64,000 nucleotides of DNA from Streptomyces sp. CB02366 (GTDB lineage: Bacteria; Actinomycetota; Actinomycetes; Streptomycetales; Streptomycetaceae). The notes beneath the pieces are model-generated. The model saw only the letters and a list, made by a program, of their open reading frames with translations. It ran no database searches and was not told the DNA's origin. The stretch spans positions 124,001 through 188,000 of the forward strand of contig NZ_LIVT01000002.1 in the NCBI RefSeq assembly GCF_001905905.1, given 5' to 3'. Positions 19,386 to 30,572 of this stretch are shown piece by piece. A program made the position numbers and the translations under genes. Position 1 is the first letter of the stretch, and each line of letters begins with the position of its first letter.

Positions 19386-20267
19386 TCAGCCCTTGGGCAC
19401 GATCTGGATGTCCAGGTCGATGACGATGCTCGGCCCCACCACCGCGATGCCCCGCGCCAGCATGGTCTGCCAGGTCAGCGTGAAGTCCTCGCGGTGCAGT
19501 TCGGTGGTGGCCCGGCAGGCGGCGCGGGTCTCGCCCTCCAGGCCGGTGCCGATACCGAGGTACTGGGTGTCCAACGTCACGGTCCGGCTCACCCCGTGCA
19601 GGGTGAGCGCCCCCGTGACGCCCCAGCGACTGCCGCCCCGGTGGACGAAGCGCTCGCTGTAGAACTCCAGCGTCGGATACCGGCCGACGTCGAGGAAGTC
19701 GCTGGAGCGCAGGTGATCGTCGCGCATCTGCACATTGGTGTCGATCGACGCCGCGTCGATGACCACGTGCATGGCGGAGTCCTCCATGCGGTCGGCGATC
19801 CGGACCGCCCCGGCGAAGGTGTTGAACCTGCCGTGGATGCGGGCGAGCCCGATGTGCCGGGCGGTGAAGCCGATCTGCGAGTGGTTCGGCTCGATGTCCC
19901 AGTCGCCGGGGTCGGGCAGCGGGGGGAGCTGCGCCACCTGGAGCGTCACATCGCCCAGATGGGCGTGCACCCCCTCGGTCACCGTCACCGCCCCGTGGAA
20001 GGGGGTGAAGCCCTCGGCCGTGACCGCGAGGCGGTGGTCTCCGGCCGGAACCGTGGCGAGAACACGGCCGAAGGGGTCCGTCTCACCGCCCGTCACCCTG
20101 CGGCCCGCGCTGTCGGTCACGACGAACTCGGCCTGCGGTACGGGTTCGTTGACCGGATCCAGCACCCGGCAGCTGAGCACGCCCGCGGTGCGGGGCACCT
20201 GGAATCCGGCGAGGGCCCCACTACGCCCACCCGCCTGGCCTCTGTTTCCCAGCCAACGGCCGAACAT
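19386..20267 (-). CDS. YceI-family protein with N-terminal carboxypeptidase-regulatory-like domain
   Basis: A 293-aa protein. Residues about 30-112 form a beta-sandwich of the carboxypeptidase-regulatory type (AGVLSCRVLDPVNEPVPQAEF, then GDHRLAVTAEGF). Residues about 122-292 are a YceI lipocalin-like domain: WDIEPNHSQIGFTARHIGLARIHGRF, ASIDTNVQMRDDHLRSSDFLDV and GALTLHGVSRTV. YceI proteins bind isoprenoid-like lipids. There is no signal peptide, so it is likely cytosolic. The start ATG has GGGAG/AAGAG upstream. Divergent from the PNPOx-like gene. Confidence 0.87.
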   Translation of the reverse strand: MFGRWLGNRGQAGGRSGALAGFQVPRTAGVLSCRVLDPVNEPVPQAEFVVTDSAGRRVTGGETDPFGRVLATVPAGDHRLAVTAEGFTPFHGAVTVTEGVHAHLGDVTLQVAQLPPLPDPGDWDIEPNHSQIGFTARHIGLARIHGRFNTFAGAVRIADRMEDSAMHVVIDAASIDTNVQMRDDHLRSSDFLDVGRYPTLEFYSERFVHRGGSRWGVTGALTLHGVSRTVTLDTQYLGIGTGLEGETRAACRATTELHREDFTLTWQTMLARGIAVVGPSIVIDLDIQIVPKG

Positions 20268-20652
20268 CTCTTACCTACTCCCAGGGGCACTGCGCACTCC
20301 GGGCCCCGACCGGTCGACGCCCTTCCCGGACCTGCCGGACGTCTCCGTCGCTCCGTCTGGACGTCTCTGTCGGATCAGCGGCCCGCCGACGAGCATGCAT
20401 TCGATCACTATTGCGGCGTTCGAGCAAACTGAGTAGCTCAGAAGGTCTTGTGCTGAGATGCAACGAGGTGTAATGAGGCATGCCGTTTTTCCGGCTACCT
20501 TCCCGGATCCACGACGGCGGCCGACGCCTCGCCCGGCGAACGCCTCGCACCGCGAACGACTCGCCTCGCCTCGGGAGCCACCGGATCTAGGTCTCCTGCC
20601 CGAGGGCTGTGGCCCGAGGCGCCGCGTGATCACCGCTTCTACTCTGTCGGGC
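20268..20652. other. 385-bp divergent gap, partly AT-rich
   Basis: Promoter region for the YceI and PNPOx-like genes. Bases 20395-20500 are unusually AT-rich for this genome and contain CTGAG-TAG-CTCAG and several stop-flanked mini-frames (for example 13 codons from ATG 20395). I see no supported gene or clear -35/-10 pair for the minus strand. Confidence 0.5.
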
Positions 20653-21114
20653 ATGACCGAGCCCCGTCCCGCCCGCAGCCGGGAGCAGCGCAAACAGGAC
20701 GTTCTGGCCCGTCTGCGGCAGGACGACGACGCGTGGGTGGGGACGGCCTCCCGGAAGGGCGTCCCCACTCTGGTGCCCCTGTCGTTCTCCTGGGACGACG
20801 ACACCGGCGTCCTGGTGATGTGCACCCGGCGTACCAACCCGACCGCCGTCAACGTCACCCCCGCCGGCCCGATCCGGGTCACCGTCGGCCACACCCGCGA
20901 CGTGGTGCTGATCGAGGGCGACGCACGGGTCGTGGAAGGAAAGGACCTGCCTCCGGCGTTGGGCGACGCGTTCGCCGCCAAGCTCAGCTGGGATCCACGC
21001 AAGGGATCCCGCTGGGTGTTCCTGCTCATCACCCCCCGCACGCTGCGCGCCTGGCGCGAGGAGAACGAACTCCCCGGCCGCGACCTGATGGCCCACGGCG
21101 TCTGGCTCGTCTGA
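20653..21114 (+). CDS. pyridoxamine 5'-phosphate oxidase-like / F420-dependent flavin-fold protein
   Basis: A 153-aa split-barrel protein of the PNPOx-like superfamily. It starts MTEPRPARSREQRKQDVLARL, followed by AWVGTASRKGVPTLVPLSFSWDD, TRRTNPTAVNV and RVTVGHTRDVVLIEGDARVVE, typical of the short actinobacterial F420- or FMN-binding members. The reaction is unknown. The ATG at 20653 has TACTCT 7 nt upstream and no Shine-Dalgarno sequence, so it may be leaderless. It is followed by a 32-bp tandem repeat region. Confidence 0.82.
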   Translation: MTEPRPARSREQRKQDVLARLRQDDDAWVGTASRKGVPTLVPLSFSWDDDTGVLVMCTRRTNPTAVNVTPAGPIRVTVGHTRDVVLIEGDARVVEGKDLPPALGDAFAAKLSWDPRKGSRWVFLLITPRTLRAWREENELPGRDLMAHGVWLV

Positions 21115-21120
21115 CCCGGG

Positions 21121-21216
21121 CGCCCGGGACCGGGGGCGAGTGGGGCCTGGCCCGCCCGGGACCGGGGACGAGGGGATCCGGGCCCGCCCAGGACCAGAGG
21201 CAAGGGGGGCCGGGCC
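21121..21216. repeat. three tandem 32-bp units after the PNPOx-like gene
   Basis: Units at 21121-21152, 21153-21184 and 21185-21216, each starting CGCCC(G/A)GGACC and ending GG(G)CC, with a partial fourth from 21217. Down to 21412 the gap continues as low-complexity CCCGGCCCGCC-like sequence without a gene. Confidence 0.8.
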
Positions 21217-21412
21217 CGCCCGGGACCGCCGGGACCGCGACCGCGACCGCCGGGACCGGGCGTTCCCGCACGGGTTCCGTCCGACCCGGAGCCGGGCCCG
21301 GCCGTCCCGGCGCGGCTTCCGTCCATCCGGCCCGGCCCGCTCCACCCCTGCCTCGCCCCCGGCCCGCCCCCTGCCTCGCCCCCGGCCCGCCCCCGGCCCC
21401 GTCCCGCCGGGG

Positions 21413-24022
21413 TCACGACCGGCTCACCGCCCGCAGCTCCTTCCCGGCGCCCGTCACCGCGATCGGCCCGTCGGTGTCGGTACGCAGGACCCTGGCCCCC
21501 GCCGCCCGAAGGGCGCCCACCGTGCGGGGCGAGGGATGGCCGTACGGGTTGTCCGCGCCGCAGGAGATGAGCGCCAGCCTCGGCCGTACGGTGTGGAGCA
21601 GCCCGGCGTCCTGGAAGGCCGAACCGTGGTGGGCCACCTTGAGGACGTCCACCGGGCCCGATACCTCCCCACTCCGCAGCAACTCCCGCTGGGCCAGGGG
21701 TTCGAGGTCGCCGAGGAGCAGCAGCGCCACCCCTCCCGCCGCCCGTACGCGCAGGGTCACGCTGGAATCGTTCGGCTCCCGCACCCCCGATCCCGCTCCC
21801 GCGGACTCCGGGCGGGGCCAGAGGACCCGCCAGTCGACCGGGCCCGACCGGCGGTGCTCACCGGCCACGGCCCGCACCGTCGGAACCCGCGCCTTCGCGG
21901 CCGTCCGCCGCACGAACGCGGCCTGTTCGGGCGGGGCTTCGAGGCTCGTCGTCTGGATCGCGCCCACCGCCCTGCCCCGCAGCACGCCCGGCAGCCCGCG
22001 TACGTGGTCGGCGTGGAAGTGGGTCAGGACGACGAGCGGCACCCGGGTCACCGCGAGGTCGCGCAGGCACCGGTCGACCGCGCGAGGGTCGGGTCCGGCG
22101 TCGACGACCACCCCCGTCCCCTCCCCCGCCGCGAGGACCATCGCATCGCCCTGTCCCACGTCGCAGAGGGCGAACGCCCAGCCGGGCGGCGGCCATCCGG
22201 TCACGATCCGGGTCAGGGGGGCCGGCCGAAGCACCACCAGCACGAGGAGCAGCCCGATGACCGCGCAGGCCCAGGGGCGGCGGACCAGCCTCGGGGCCAG
22301 GAGCACGAGCAGCACCGTGAGACCGGCCAGCAGCGCCGCACCCGGCCACCCCCCGGGCCACCGAGCCTCCGCTCCCGGAAGCTCCGCCCCCGTGCGGGCG
22401 ACCGCGGCGATCCACCCGACCGGCCAGCTCGCGATCCGGGCCAGCACCTCAGCCCCTGCCGGGGCGACCGGAGCGACGGCGAGTGCCGCGAACCCGAGCA
22501 CCGTCGCCGGGGCCACCGCGAACTCCGCCAGCAGATTGCACGGGACCGCCACCAGGCTGACCCGGGACGCCAGGACCACCACCACGGGGGCGCACACCGC
22601 CTGCGCTGCCGCCGCCGCGGCCAGTACCTCGGCGAGCCTGCCCGGCACCCGCCGCGCGCGCAGGGCGAGGCTCCACTTCGGAGCGAGCGTCAGCAGCGCC
22701 CCGGTGGCCAGGACCGACAGCAGGAAGCCGTAACTCCGGGCGAGCCAGGGGTCGTAGAGCACCAGCAGGACGACTGCCGCCGCCAGGGCGGGAATCAGCG
22801 ATCTCCGGCGGCCCGTTCCGATCGCGAGCAGCGTGATGAGCCCGCAGGCGGCGGCGCGGAGCACGCTCGGCTCGGGGCGGCACACGACGATGAACGCGAG
22901 CGTCATCGCCCCGCCGATCACTGCGGTCGCCCGTAGCGAAAGCCCCAACAGCGGTGCCAGGCCGCGCCTTTCCGCGCTCAGCGCCGTCCCCGGCGGTCCG
23001 ACGAGAAGGAAGAGGAGGATCGATAAATTGGCTCCGGAAACGCTCAACAAGTGCGTCAGATCGGTCGCCTTGAACGCTTCGTGGAGGTCCGGCGGGACGC
23101 GGGAGGTGTCACCGACCACCAGCCCCGGCAGCAGCGCACGCGCATCCGCGTCCAGGCCGTCCGTCGCCTCTCGCAGTCCGGCCCGCAGCTCCCCCGCCGT
23201 CCGCTGGAGCCACGTCGGAGGCTCGACGATCCGGGGCGCTCCTCCGCGGTCCACCCGCAGGAGGGCCGCGCGCCGTTCACCTCCGTGCTCGGGGGGCGAC
23301 AGTCGTCCGCGCAGCCGGAGCCCGGTGGAGGGCAACAGCTTCTGCCAGTCCGCCCGGTGGTCGTCGGCCGCGACCACGACCAACACCGGGGTACGGACCC
23401 GGGCGCTCCTCCCGTGGGCCGTCCGCACCTCCATGACCTCCGCGTCGAGCAGGAGAAGCGGAGGAGCGCTGCGGCTGCCCCGCGTCGCCGGGCGCGCCGT
23501 CCGGGGGTCGGAGGTCACGCGGACGACGGCGTCGACCCGCGCGTACTCCCGCGCCAGGGCGGGGACCGGCCCGCGACGCACATCGGCCCCGTGCAGGCCG
23601 GCCACCGTCGCACCCCCCGCCGCGCACAGCAGCACGGCTCCCCCGGCGGCGGCGAGCCGGACCCCTCCGGCCGTCCTCCCCGTGGTGCGAGGGGTCCGCA
23701 CTGCCTGCGGGGCCTGGGGGCGCGAGGCCGCCGCCAGCAGGGCGAGCGCGGGAACCGCGCAGGCGACGGCCACCGCTGCCGCCCACCTCCCCGGCAGCCC
23801 CAGGGCCACCGCGGCGGCGGCCCAGACTGCCAGGGCGGGCGGAACGAGTCTCAGGTCCGCAGGCCCCTCCCACCTCGCTCCGGCCTCCCCCGCGGCACCC
23901 GGGGCGCCCGGCGGCTCCGCCGTCGGCGGTACGGATGGTGTCCCGGGGCCCGCGCTGGCGGCCCCGCCCCTCCCCGCGTCCGCGTCTCGGCGGTGGTCGT
24001 GCCGCGTCGCCCGGCCGCTCAT
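21413..24022 (-). CDS. comEC: ComEC/Rec2-family DNA-uptake channel protein
   Basis: An 869-aa multi-span membrane protein. It has an N-terminal soluble/OB-like region after two or three helices (about 60-300), the Competence domain with DLTHLLSVSGANLSILLFL at about residue 340 and many helices to about 610, and a C-terminal metallo-beta-lactamase domain with LTHFHADHVRGLPG. ComEC imports single-stranded DNA in competent bacteria. Its role in Streptomyces, which is not known to be naturally competent, is unclear. The ATG at 24022 overlaps the comEA stop as ATGA, so the pair is coupled. The first about 60 residues are Arg/Asp/Pro-rich and cytoplasmic. Confidence 0.93.
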   Translation of the reverse strand: MSGRATRHDHRRDADAGRGGAASAGPGTPSVPPTAEPPGAPGAAGEAGARWEGPADLRLVPPALAVWAAAAVALGLPGRWAAAVAVACAVPALALLAAASRPQAPQAVRTPRTTGRTAGGVRLAAAGGAVLLCAAGGATVAGLHGADVRRGPVPALAREYARVDAVVRVTSDPRTARPATRGSRSAPPLLLLDAEVMEVRTAHGRSARVRTPVLVVVAADDHRADWQKLLPSTGLRLRGRLSPPEHGGERRAALLRVDRGGAPRIVEPPTWLQRTAGELRAGLREATDGLDADARALLPGLVVGDTSRVPPDLHEAFKATDLTHLLSVSGANLSILLFLLVGPPGTALSAERRGLAPLLGLSLRATAVIGGAMTLAFIVVCRPEPSVLRAAACGLITLLAIGTGRRRSLIPALAAAVVLLVLYDPWLARSYGFLLSVLATGALLTLAPKWSLALRARRVPGRLAEVLAAAAAAQAVCAPVVVVLASRVSLVAVPCNLLAEFAVAPATVLGFAALAVAPVAPAGAEVLARIASWPVGWIAAVARTGAELPGAEARWPGGWPGAALLAGLTVLLVLLAPRLVRRPWACAVIGLLLVLVVLRPAPLTRIVTGWPPPGWAFALCDVGQGDAMVLAAGEGTGVVVDAGPDPRAVDRCLRDLAVTRVPLVVLTHFHADHVRGLPGVLRGRAVGAIQTTSLEAPPEQAAFVRRTAAKARVPTVRAVAGEHRRSGPVDWRVLWPRPESAGAGSGVREPNDSSVTLRVRAAGGVALLLLGDLEPLAQRELLRSGEVSGPVDVLKVAHHGSAFQDAGLLHTVRPRLALISCGADNPYGHPSPRTVGALRAAGARVLRTDTDGPIAVTGAGKELRAVSRS

Positions 24023-25362
24023 GGCCGTACCAGTGGTTGGAGGTCGGCGAAACGGCGGTCGCCGATCCCGTTGACCTGGCGGAGTTCGTCGACGGACCGG
24101 AACCCGTTGTTCTCCGTGCGGTAGTCGATCATGTGCCGGGCCAGCACGGGCCCGACCCCCGGCAGGGTTTCGAGTTGTTCGGCGGTCGCCGTGTTCAGGC
24201 TCAGCGGCGTCGTGGGCCCGGGCCCGCCGGGCGCACCGGCCTGCCCGCCTCCTCCGGTCCCTCCACCGGCGGTGGCGGCGAAGGGCGGGCCGGGCGGAAG
24301 GCCGACGATCACCTGCTCCCCGTCCGTGAGGACCCGCGCCCGGTTGAGCCCTGTCAGATCCGTGCCGGCGCGCACACCGCCCGCCGCTTCGAGCGCGTCC
24401 GCCACCCGCGAGCCCATCGGCAGCCGCCGGACCCCCGGCCGGTGCACCTTGCCGCTCACATCGACGACGATCTGTCCGCTCCCGCCGCTGTCCCCCCTCG
24501 CGGAGGACGGCTCCCCGCCAACCGGACGGGGCACCGGATCGGGAGCGCCGGACCGTAACGCTTCCGGTTCCGCTCCGGCCGCCGCCACCTCCTCCCCGAC
24601 CGGTTCCGGTGCGTGCACGGTCTGGGGGCGCGCGGACCAGAAGTGGAACGCCGCCGCGGCCACGGCGGCGAGCAGTACCAGGCCGAGCACCACGGGCGTA
24701 CGCGGAGCCATCCCGCACCGCAGCCGCAGCCGCAGCCACCACGGCAACCGCTCGCGGACCGCCGAGACGAGACGGCGCACCGGGGAGGCGTCTCCCGCCG
24801 CCCGCCCCTCCCCGGCCGCGACCTCGGACACGGGCACGGCCGCGACGAGGGGTTCCCTGTCGGTTTCGGACGCCCTCTCCCCCATGGACACGGCTGCGGA
24901 TCCGCGCGCCCCCGCCACGGGCACAGGCCCGGCCGCCGTCTCACGTGCGGGTCCGGCTCCAGCGCCCTCCCCGGGGCCGGACGTGCCGGACGCATCGAAC
25001 GCACCGGTCATCAGCGCGTCCGCACGACGACGTGCTGCAGCCGATGCGAGGGCGGAACGCCGCACGGCCCGCCGTCCGCCCCGGCCCGGACCGGAACGCG
25101 TGCCGGGGCCCGTCCCCGCCCGGCCGCCCGGGCGCGTACCGGCCGCGTGCCGACCCCGTGCGAGCCGCCGCCCGGACAACGGGTCGGCCGACGGCAGAAC
25201 CGCGGACGGGGAACCGGGCGGGGAGGCGAACGCGGAAGTAGATGGGGACGTGAGCCCGGCAGGAGACGGCGGGGCGAGCACGTGGGCGGGCGACGGGTCG
25301 GACGGAGGGGCAGCTGCGGTCGGAGCGCCGGGAGCCGGCGCCCAAGAGGTTCGAAGGGCCAT
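24019..25362 (-). CDS. comEA: ComEA-family helix-hairpin-helix DNA-binding protein
   Basis: A 447-aa protein. A long Pro/Ala/Arg-rich N-terminal half (about 1-215) is followed by a membrane helix (near residue 225, VVLGLVLLAAVAAAAFHFW). An SLBB domain comes next (VVDVSGKVHRPGVRRLPMG, about 305). The C-terminal tandem HhH contains LNTATAEQLETLPGVGPVLA and VNGIGDRRF. The membrane-anchored, outward-facing HhH domain would bind DNA and deliver it to ComEC. The N-terminal part is far longer than in Gram-positive model ComEA. The ATG start has only a close GAGG. Two DnaA-box-like sites lie 53-80 bp upstream. Confidence 0.9.
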   Translation of the reverse strand: MALRTSWAPAPGAPTAAAPPSDPSPAHVLAPPSPAGLTSPSTSAFASPPGSPSAVLPSADPLSGRRLARGRHAAGTRPGGRAGTGPGTRSGPGRGGRRAVRRSALASAAARRRADALMTGAFDASGTSGPGEGAGAGPARETAAGPVPVAGARGSAAVSMGERASETDREPLVAAVPVSEVAAGEGRAAGDASPVRRLVSAVRERLPWWLRLRLRCGMAPRTPVVLGLVLLAAVAAAAFHFWSARPQTVHAPEPVGEEVAAAGAEPEALRSGAPDPVPRPVGGEPSSARGDSGGSGQIVVDVSGKVHRPGVRRLPMGSRVADALEAAGGVRAGTDLTGLNRARVLTDGEQVIVGLPPGPPFAATAGGGTGGGGQAGAPGGPGPTTPLSLNTATAEQLETLPGVGPVLARHMIDYRTENNGFRSVDELRQVNGIGDRRFADLQPLVRP

Positions 25363-25414
25363 GCCTCACGACGTTAGGCACCTCCGCCCGACCTCGCTGA
25401 GCAGCGCCGAATTC

Positions 25415-25441
25415 TGTGGACAGCCCGGCAGTTGTGGATAT
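25415..25441. promoter_or_regulatory. pair of DnaA-box-like nonamers upstream of comEA
   Basis: TGTGGACAG (25415-25423) and TGTGGATAT (25433-25441), in the same orientation with starts 18 bp apart. Each differs in one base from a DnaA-box form (TGTGGACAA or TGTGGATAA). Confidence 0.35.
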
Positions 25442-25477
25442 CTCCGCCACTCCGGCGGGTGAAATCCACGCTACCCA

Positions 25478-25544
25478 CCCGTCCGAAACGCAGCGGAACG
25501 CGCTGACCGATCTGCCCGCCCGTCCGAAGGACAGCGGAACGCGC
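25478..25544. repeat. 26-bp direct repeat between degV-like gene and comEA
   Basis: Copies at 25478-25503 and 25519-25544 share CCCGTCCGAA and CAGCGGAACGCGC around three mismatched bases. They lie just downstream of the DegV gene stop. Confidence 0.7.
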
Positions 25545-25558
25545 CGCCCGCCCCGAGA

Positions 25559-26404
25559 TCACCGCAGCGAGATCACCGCACCGAGGAGCCCCGGCCCCGT
25601 GTGTGCCCCGATCACCGCGCCGACCTCACTGACGTGGAGGTCGGCGAGGCCCGGCACGCGTTCGCGCAGCCGCTCGGCCAGGCGCTCCGCGCGTTCGGGG
25701 GCGGCGAGGTGGTGGACGGCGATGTCCACCGGGGCCGTACCCGCCCGCTCGGCGACGATCTCTTCCAGGCGGGCGATGGCCCTGGACGCCGTCCTCACCT
25801 TCTCCAGCATCCCGATCCGGCCCCCGTCGAGTTCCAGGATCGGCTTCACCGCCAGTGCGGAGCCCAGGAGGGCCTGAGCGGTGCCGATGCGGCCGCCCCG
25901 GCGCAGGTAGTCGAGCGTGTCGACATAGAAATACGCCGAGGTGTCCGCGGCCCGCTTCTCCGCGGCCGCGACCGCCTCGTCCGGGCCGCCGCCCGCCTCG
26001 ACGGTCTCCGCCGCCGCGAGCGCGCAGAACCCCAGCGCCATGGCGACCATGCCGGTGTCCACCACGCGTACCGGAACCGGGGCGCTCTTCGACGCCACCA
26101 GCGCGGCGTCGTACGTACCCGAGAACTCCGCCGACAGGTGGAGCGACACCACCGCGTCCGCCCCGGCCTCGGCCGCCGCCCGGTAGGTCTCGGCGAAGAC
26201 GGCGGGGCTGGGGCGGGAGGTGGTCACGGAGTGGCGTTTCTGCAGAGCCTGCGCAAGCGAGCGGGCCGAGATCTCGGTGCCCTCCTCCAGTGCCCGGTCG
26301 CCCAGGACGACGGTCAGCGGCACCGCGGTGATGCCGTGCCGTTCCATCGTCGGGCGCGGCAGGTAGGCCGTGGAATCGGTGACGATAGCGACATGGCGGG
26401 ACAT
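25559..26404 (-). CDS. DegV-family fatty-acid-binding protein
   Basis: A 281-aa DegV-fold protein. Members bind a fatty acid and in some Gram-positives deliver it to fatty-acid kinase FakA. Conserved elements are VAIVTDSTAYLP (4-15), TEISARSL, VTTSRPSPAVF, VVSLHLSAEFSGTYDAA and DTLDYLRRGGRIG. The ATG at 26404 is preferred over an upstream extension because it begins directly at the family start. TAACCT lies 7 nt before it with no Shine-Dalgarno sequence, pointing to leaderless transcription. Convergence with comEA is not seen; both run on the minus strand with a 196-bp gap. Confidence 0.92.
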   Translation of the reverse strand: MSRHVAIVTDSTAYLPRPTMERHGITAVPLTVVLGDRALEEGTEISARSLAQALQKRHSVTTSRPSPAVFAETYRAAAEAGADAVVSLHLSAEFSGTYDAALVASKSAPVPVRVVDTGMVAMALGFCALAAAETVEAGGGPDEAVAAAEKRAADTSAYFYVDTLDYLRRGGRIGTAQALLGSALAVKPILELDGGRIGMLEKVRTASRAIARLEEIVAERAGTAPVDIAVHHLAAPERAERLAERLRERVPGLADLHVSEVGAVIGAHTGPGLLGAVISLR

Positions 26405-26631
26405 GAGCCGGAGGTTACCTGGCGTGGTGGGAGCGCGGCAGCCCGGGCCCGGCGCGCTGATCGTCCACGGCCGCTTCGGAGCGTATCCGCCCGCCCGTGG
26501 CCGTGCCCCGTCCTCGCGGGCGCGGCCGCCCCGCCCCATCGGTCACGCGTGGCGCCCATGCGCCCCCTCGCGTGTGAGGGCCCCACGTCGCCGGGCGGGT
26601 GGAGCGGCCCCGCGCCCCGCTCCCGCGGGCG

Positions 26632-27414
26632 TCAGTTCGTCGTCTCCGGGCGGGTGGACTTCTGCCAGGGGTAGGTGGTGCGCAGCCGCGGGTCCGGAGC
26701 GGTGATCGCCTGAGGGCTCTCCTCGCGGGCCGGTTCGGACCAGGCGTCCTCGGCCGTGCCGCTGTGCGCCGCCGAGAGGTCCGCGGGGGCGGCCGGCTCG
26801 GGCCAGTCCGTCCCGGGGTCCTGCGCCCGGGAACCGGCGCTCCCCCCGGCACTCGTCCGCGATGACTCGTCCGTGGTCCAGTGCCGCAGCGCGCCGGCCT
26901 CGATGTCGATCTGCGCGTTCAGCGCGTCCAGGTCGTCGTCGGCGAACTGCCGTGCCCGGTCCCGCGCCGCCCAGCGCAGCGACTCCGCAGAGTGCGTGAT
27001 CTGCTGCGTGCGCTCCCTCAGCTTGGGCAGCAGGCTCGCCACCGTCGTCCGGTCCGGCTCGCGCTCCAGCCGCTTGAGCTCGTCGTCCAGCTCCAGACCG
27101 TGCGCGCTCAGCCTCCGGAACAGGGCCACCGACTCGGCCAGCGACGCGTCCTCGGCGGCTCCGGCGTGCAGGGCGTCCTGGGTGGCCCGCATGGAGGTGC
27201 GCAGGGCGAGCCGGAGCTGCGCGAGCTCGCCCGCGACCCCCGGCTGCCCGAAGCTCTTGGCCCGAAGGGTGGTGTCCTCCACCGTGCGGCGGGCCTGGGT
27301 GATCGTGCGGTCCACGCCGCGCTTGGCCGCGCCGACCGCCTTCACGGTCGCGTAGACGCCCAGGGCGATGAACGCGACCAGGAGCAACGCCAGGATCGTG
27401 ATCGCGGCTTCCAT
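26632..27414 (-). CDS. single-helix membrane protein with coiled-coil, function unknown
   Basis: A 260-aa protein. One N-terminal helix (about 3-25, ITILALLLVAFIALGVYA) acts as an uncleaved anchor. A charged helical region with coiled-coil character follows (about 30-165, LAQLRLALRTSMRATQDAL, LELDDELKRLERE). The C-terminal third is disordered and Ser/Pro/Glu-rich. No domain is recognised. GAGGGGC gives a ribosome-binding site 4 nt from the ATG. It lies between leuS and the DegV gene on the same strand, but the leuS terminator separates it from leuS. Confidence 0.75.
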   Translation of the reverse strand: MEAAITILALLLVAFIALGVYATVKAVGAAKRGVDRTITQARRTVEDTTLRAKSFGQPGVAGELAQLRLALRTSMRATQDALHAGAAEDASLAESVALFRRLSAHGLELDDELKRLEREPDRTTVASLLPKLRERTQQITHSAESLRWAARDRARQFADDDLDALNAQIDIEAGALRHWTTDESSRTSAGGSAGSRAQDPGTDWPEPAAPADLSAAHSGTAEDAWSEPAREESPQAITAPDPRLRTTYPWQKSTRPETTN

Positions 27415-27475
27415 GAATGCCCCTCGGTGTCTCGATGCGTCCGCCGGTACGGGTCGCCCCCTTCACCGTAAACGG

Positions 27476-27520
27476 TACGGGCAGGCCGAGGGTTCCTTCG
27501 GAACCCGCAACCTGCCCGTA
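27476..27520 (-). terminator. nested terminator of leuS
   Basis: Outer stem TACGGGCAGG (27476-27485) with CCTGCCCGTA (27511-27520) and an inner GGGTTCC-TTC-GGAACCC hairpin (27490-27506). Both stems are perfect. It starts 31 bp after the leuS stop. Confidence 0.85.
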
Positions 27521-27550
27521 GGGGATGGCCCTGACCGCGCGCGCCGAGCG

Positions 27551-30418
<2,868 letters not shown>

Positions 30419-30458
30419 GATCCTCAAAGCTCCATCGATCGTCATCTGCCGGGAAACG

Positions 30459-30482
30459 AAAAATCCCCTCGCACAGGAGGGG
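30459..30482 (-). terminator. leuS attenuator (intrinsic terminator in the leader)
   Basis: On the minus strand CCCCTC-CTGTGC-GAGGGG is followed at once by ATTTTT, a rare true U-tract for this genome. It lies 41 bp upstream of the leuS ATG, between the leader peptide and leuS. Confidence 0.85.
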
Positions 30483-30484
30483 AC

Positions 30485-30537
30485 GCCGCGCTGACTCCGA
30501 CCAGGCGTTCTCACCGGTCGGGACTGTTCAGCGCGGC
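30485..30537 (-). promoter_or_regulatory. pause/switch stem of the leuS leader
   Basis: Perfect 10-bp inverted repeat GCCGCGCTGA (minus strand, over the last leader codons and stop) with TCAGCGCGGC. It encloses CCGACC/GGTCGG (30497-30502 with 30516-30521). The distal arm abuts the terminator arm, so ribosome position on the leader peptide could decide which stem forms. Confidence 0.6.
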
Positions 30538-30566
30538 TCGCTAAGCAGAAGGCGTACGGCACGCAT
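30528..30566 (-). CDS. leucine-rich leader peptide of leuS
   Basis: A 12-codon frame encoding [12 protein letters not shown]. The three consecutive Leu codons are CTT CTG CTT. The stop lies inside the first arm of a stem that precedes the attenuator terminator. TACCCT (30573-30578) sits 6 nt before the ATG, so the mRNA probably starts at or beside it (leaderless). This is the classical design of amino-acid-responsive attenuation: scarce leucyl-tRNA stalls the ribosome at the Leu run. No Shine-Dalgarno sequence is visible. Confidence 0.75.
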   Translation of the reverse strand: MRAVRLLLSEPR

Positions 30567-30572
30567 GGCGTC

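Noticed and set aside
20395..20436. 13-codon plus-strand mini-frame in the AT-rich gap
   Set aside because: No ribosome-binding site, no run of one amino acid and no terminator; not distinguishable from chance.
30423..30562. N-terminal extension of leuS
   Set aside because: The in-frame extension covers the attenuator and leader peptide; the ATG at 30418 matches the expected N-terminus.
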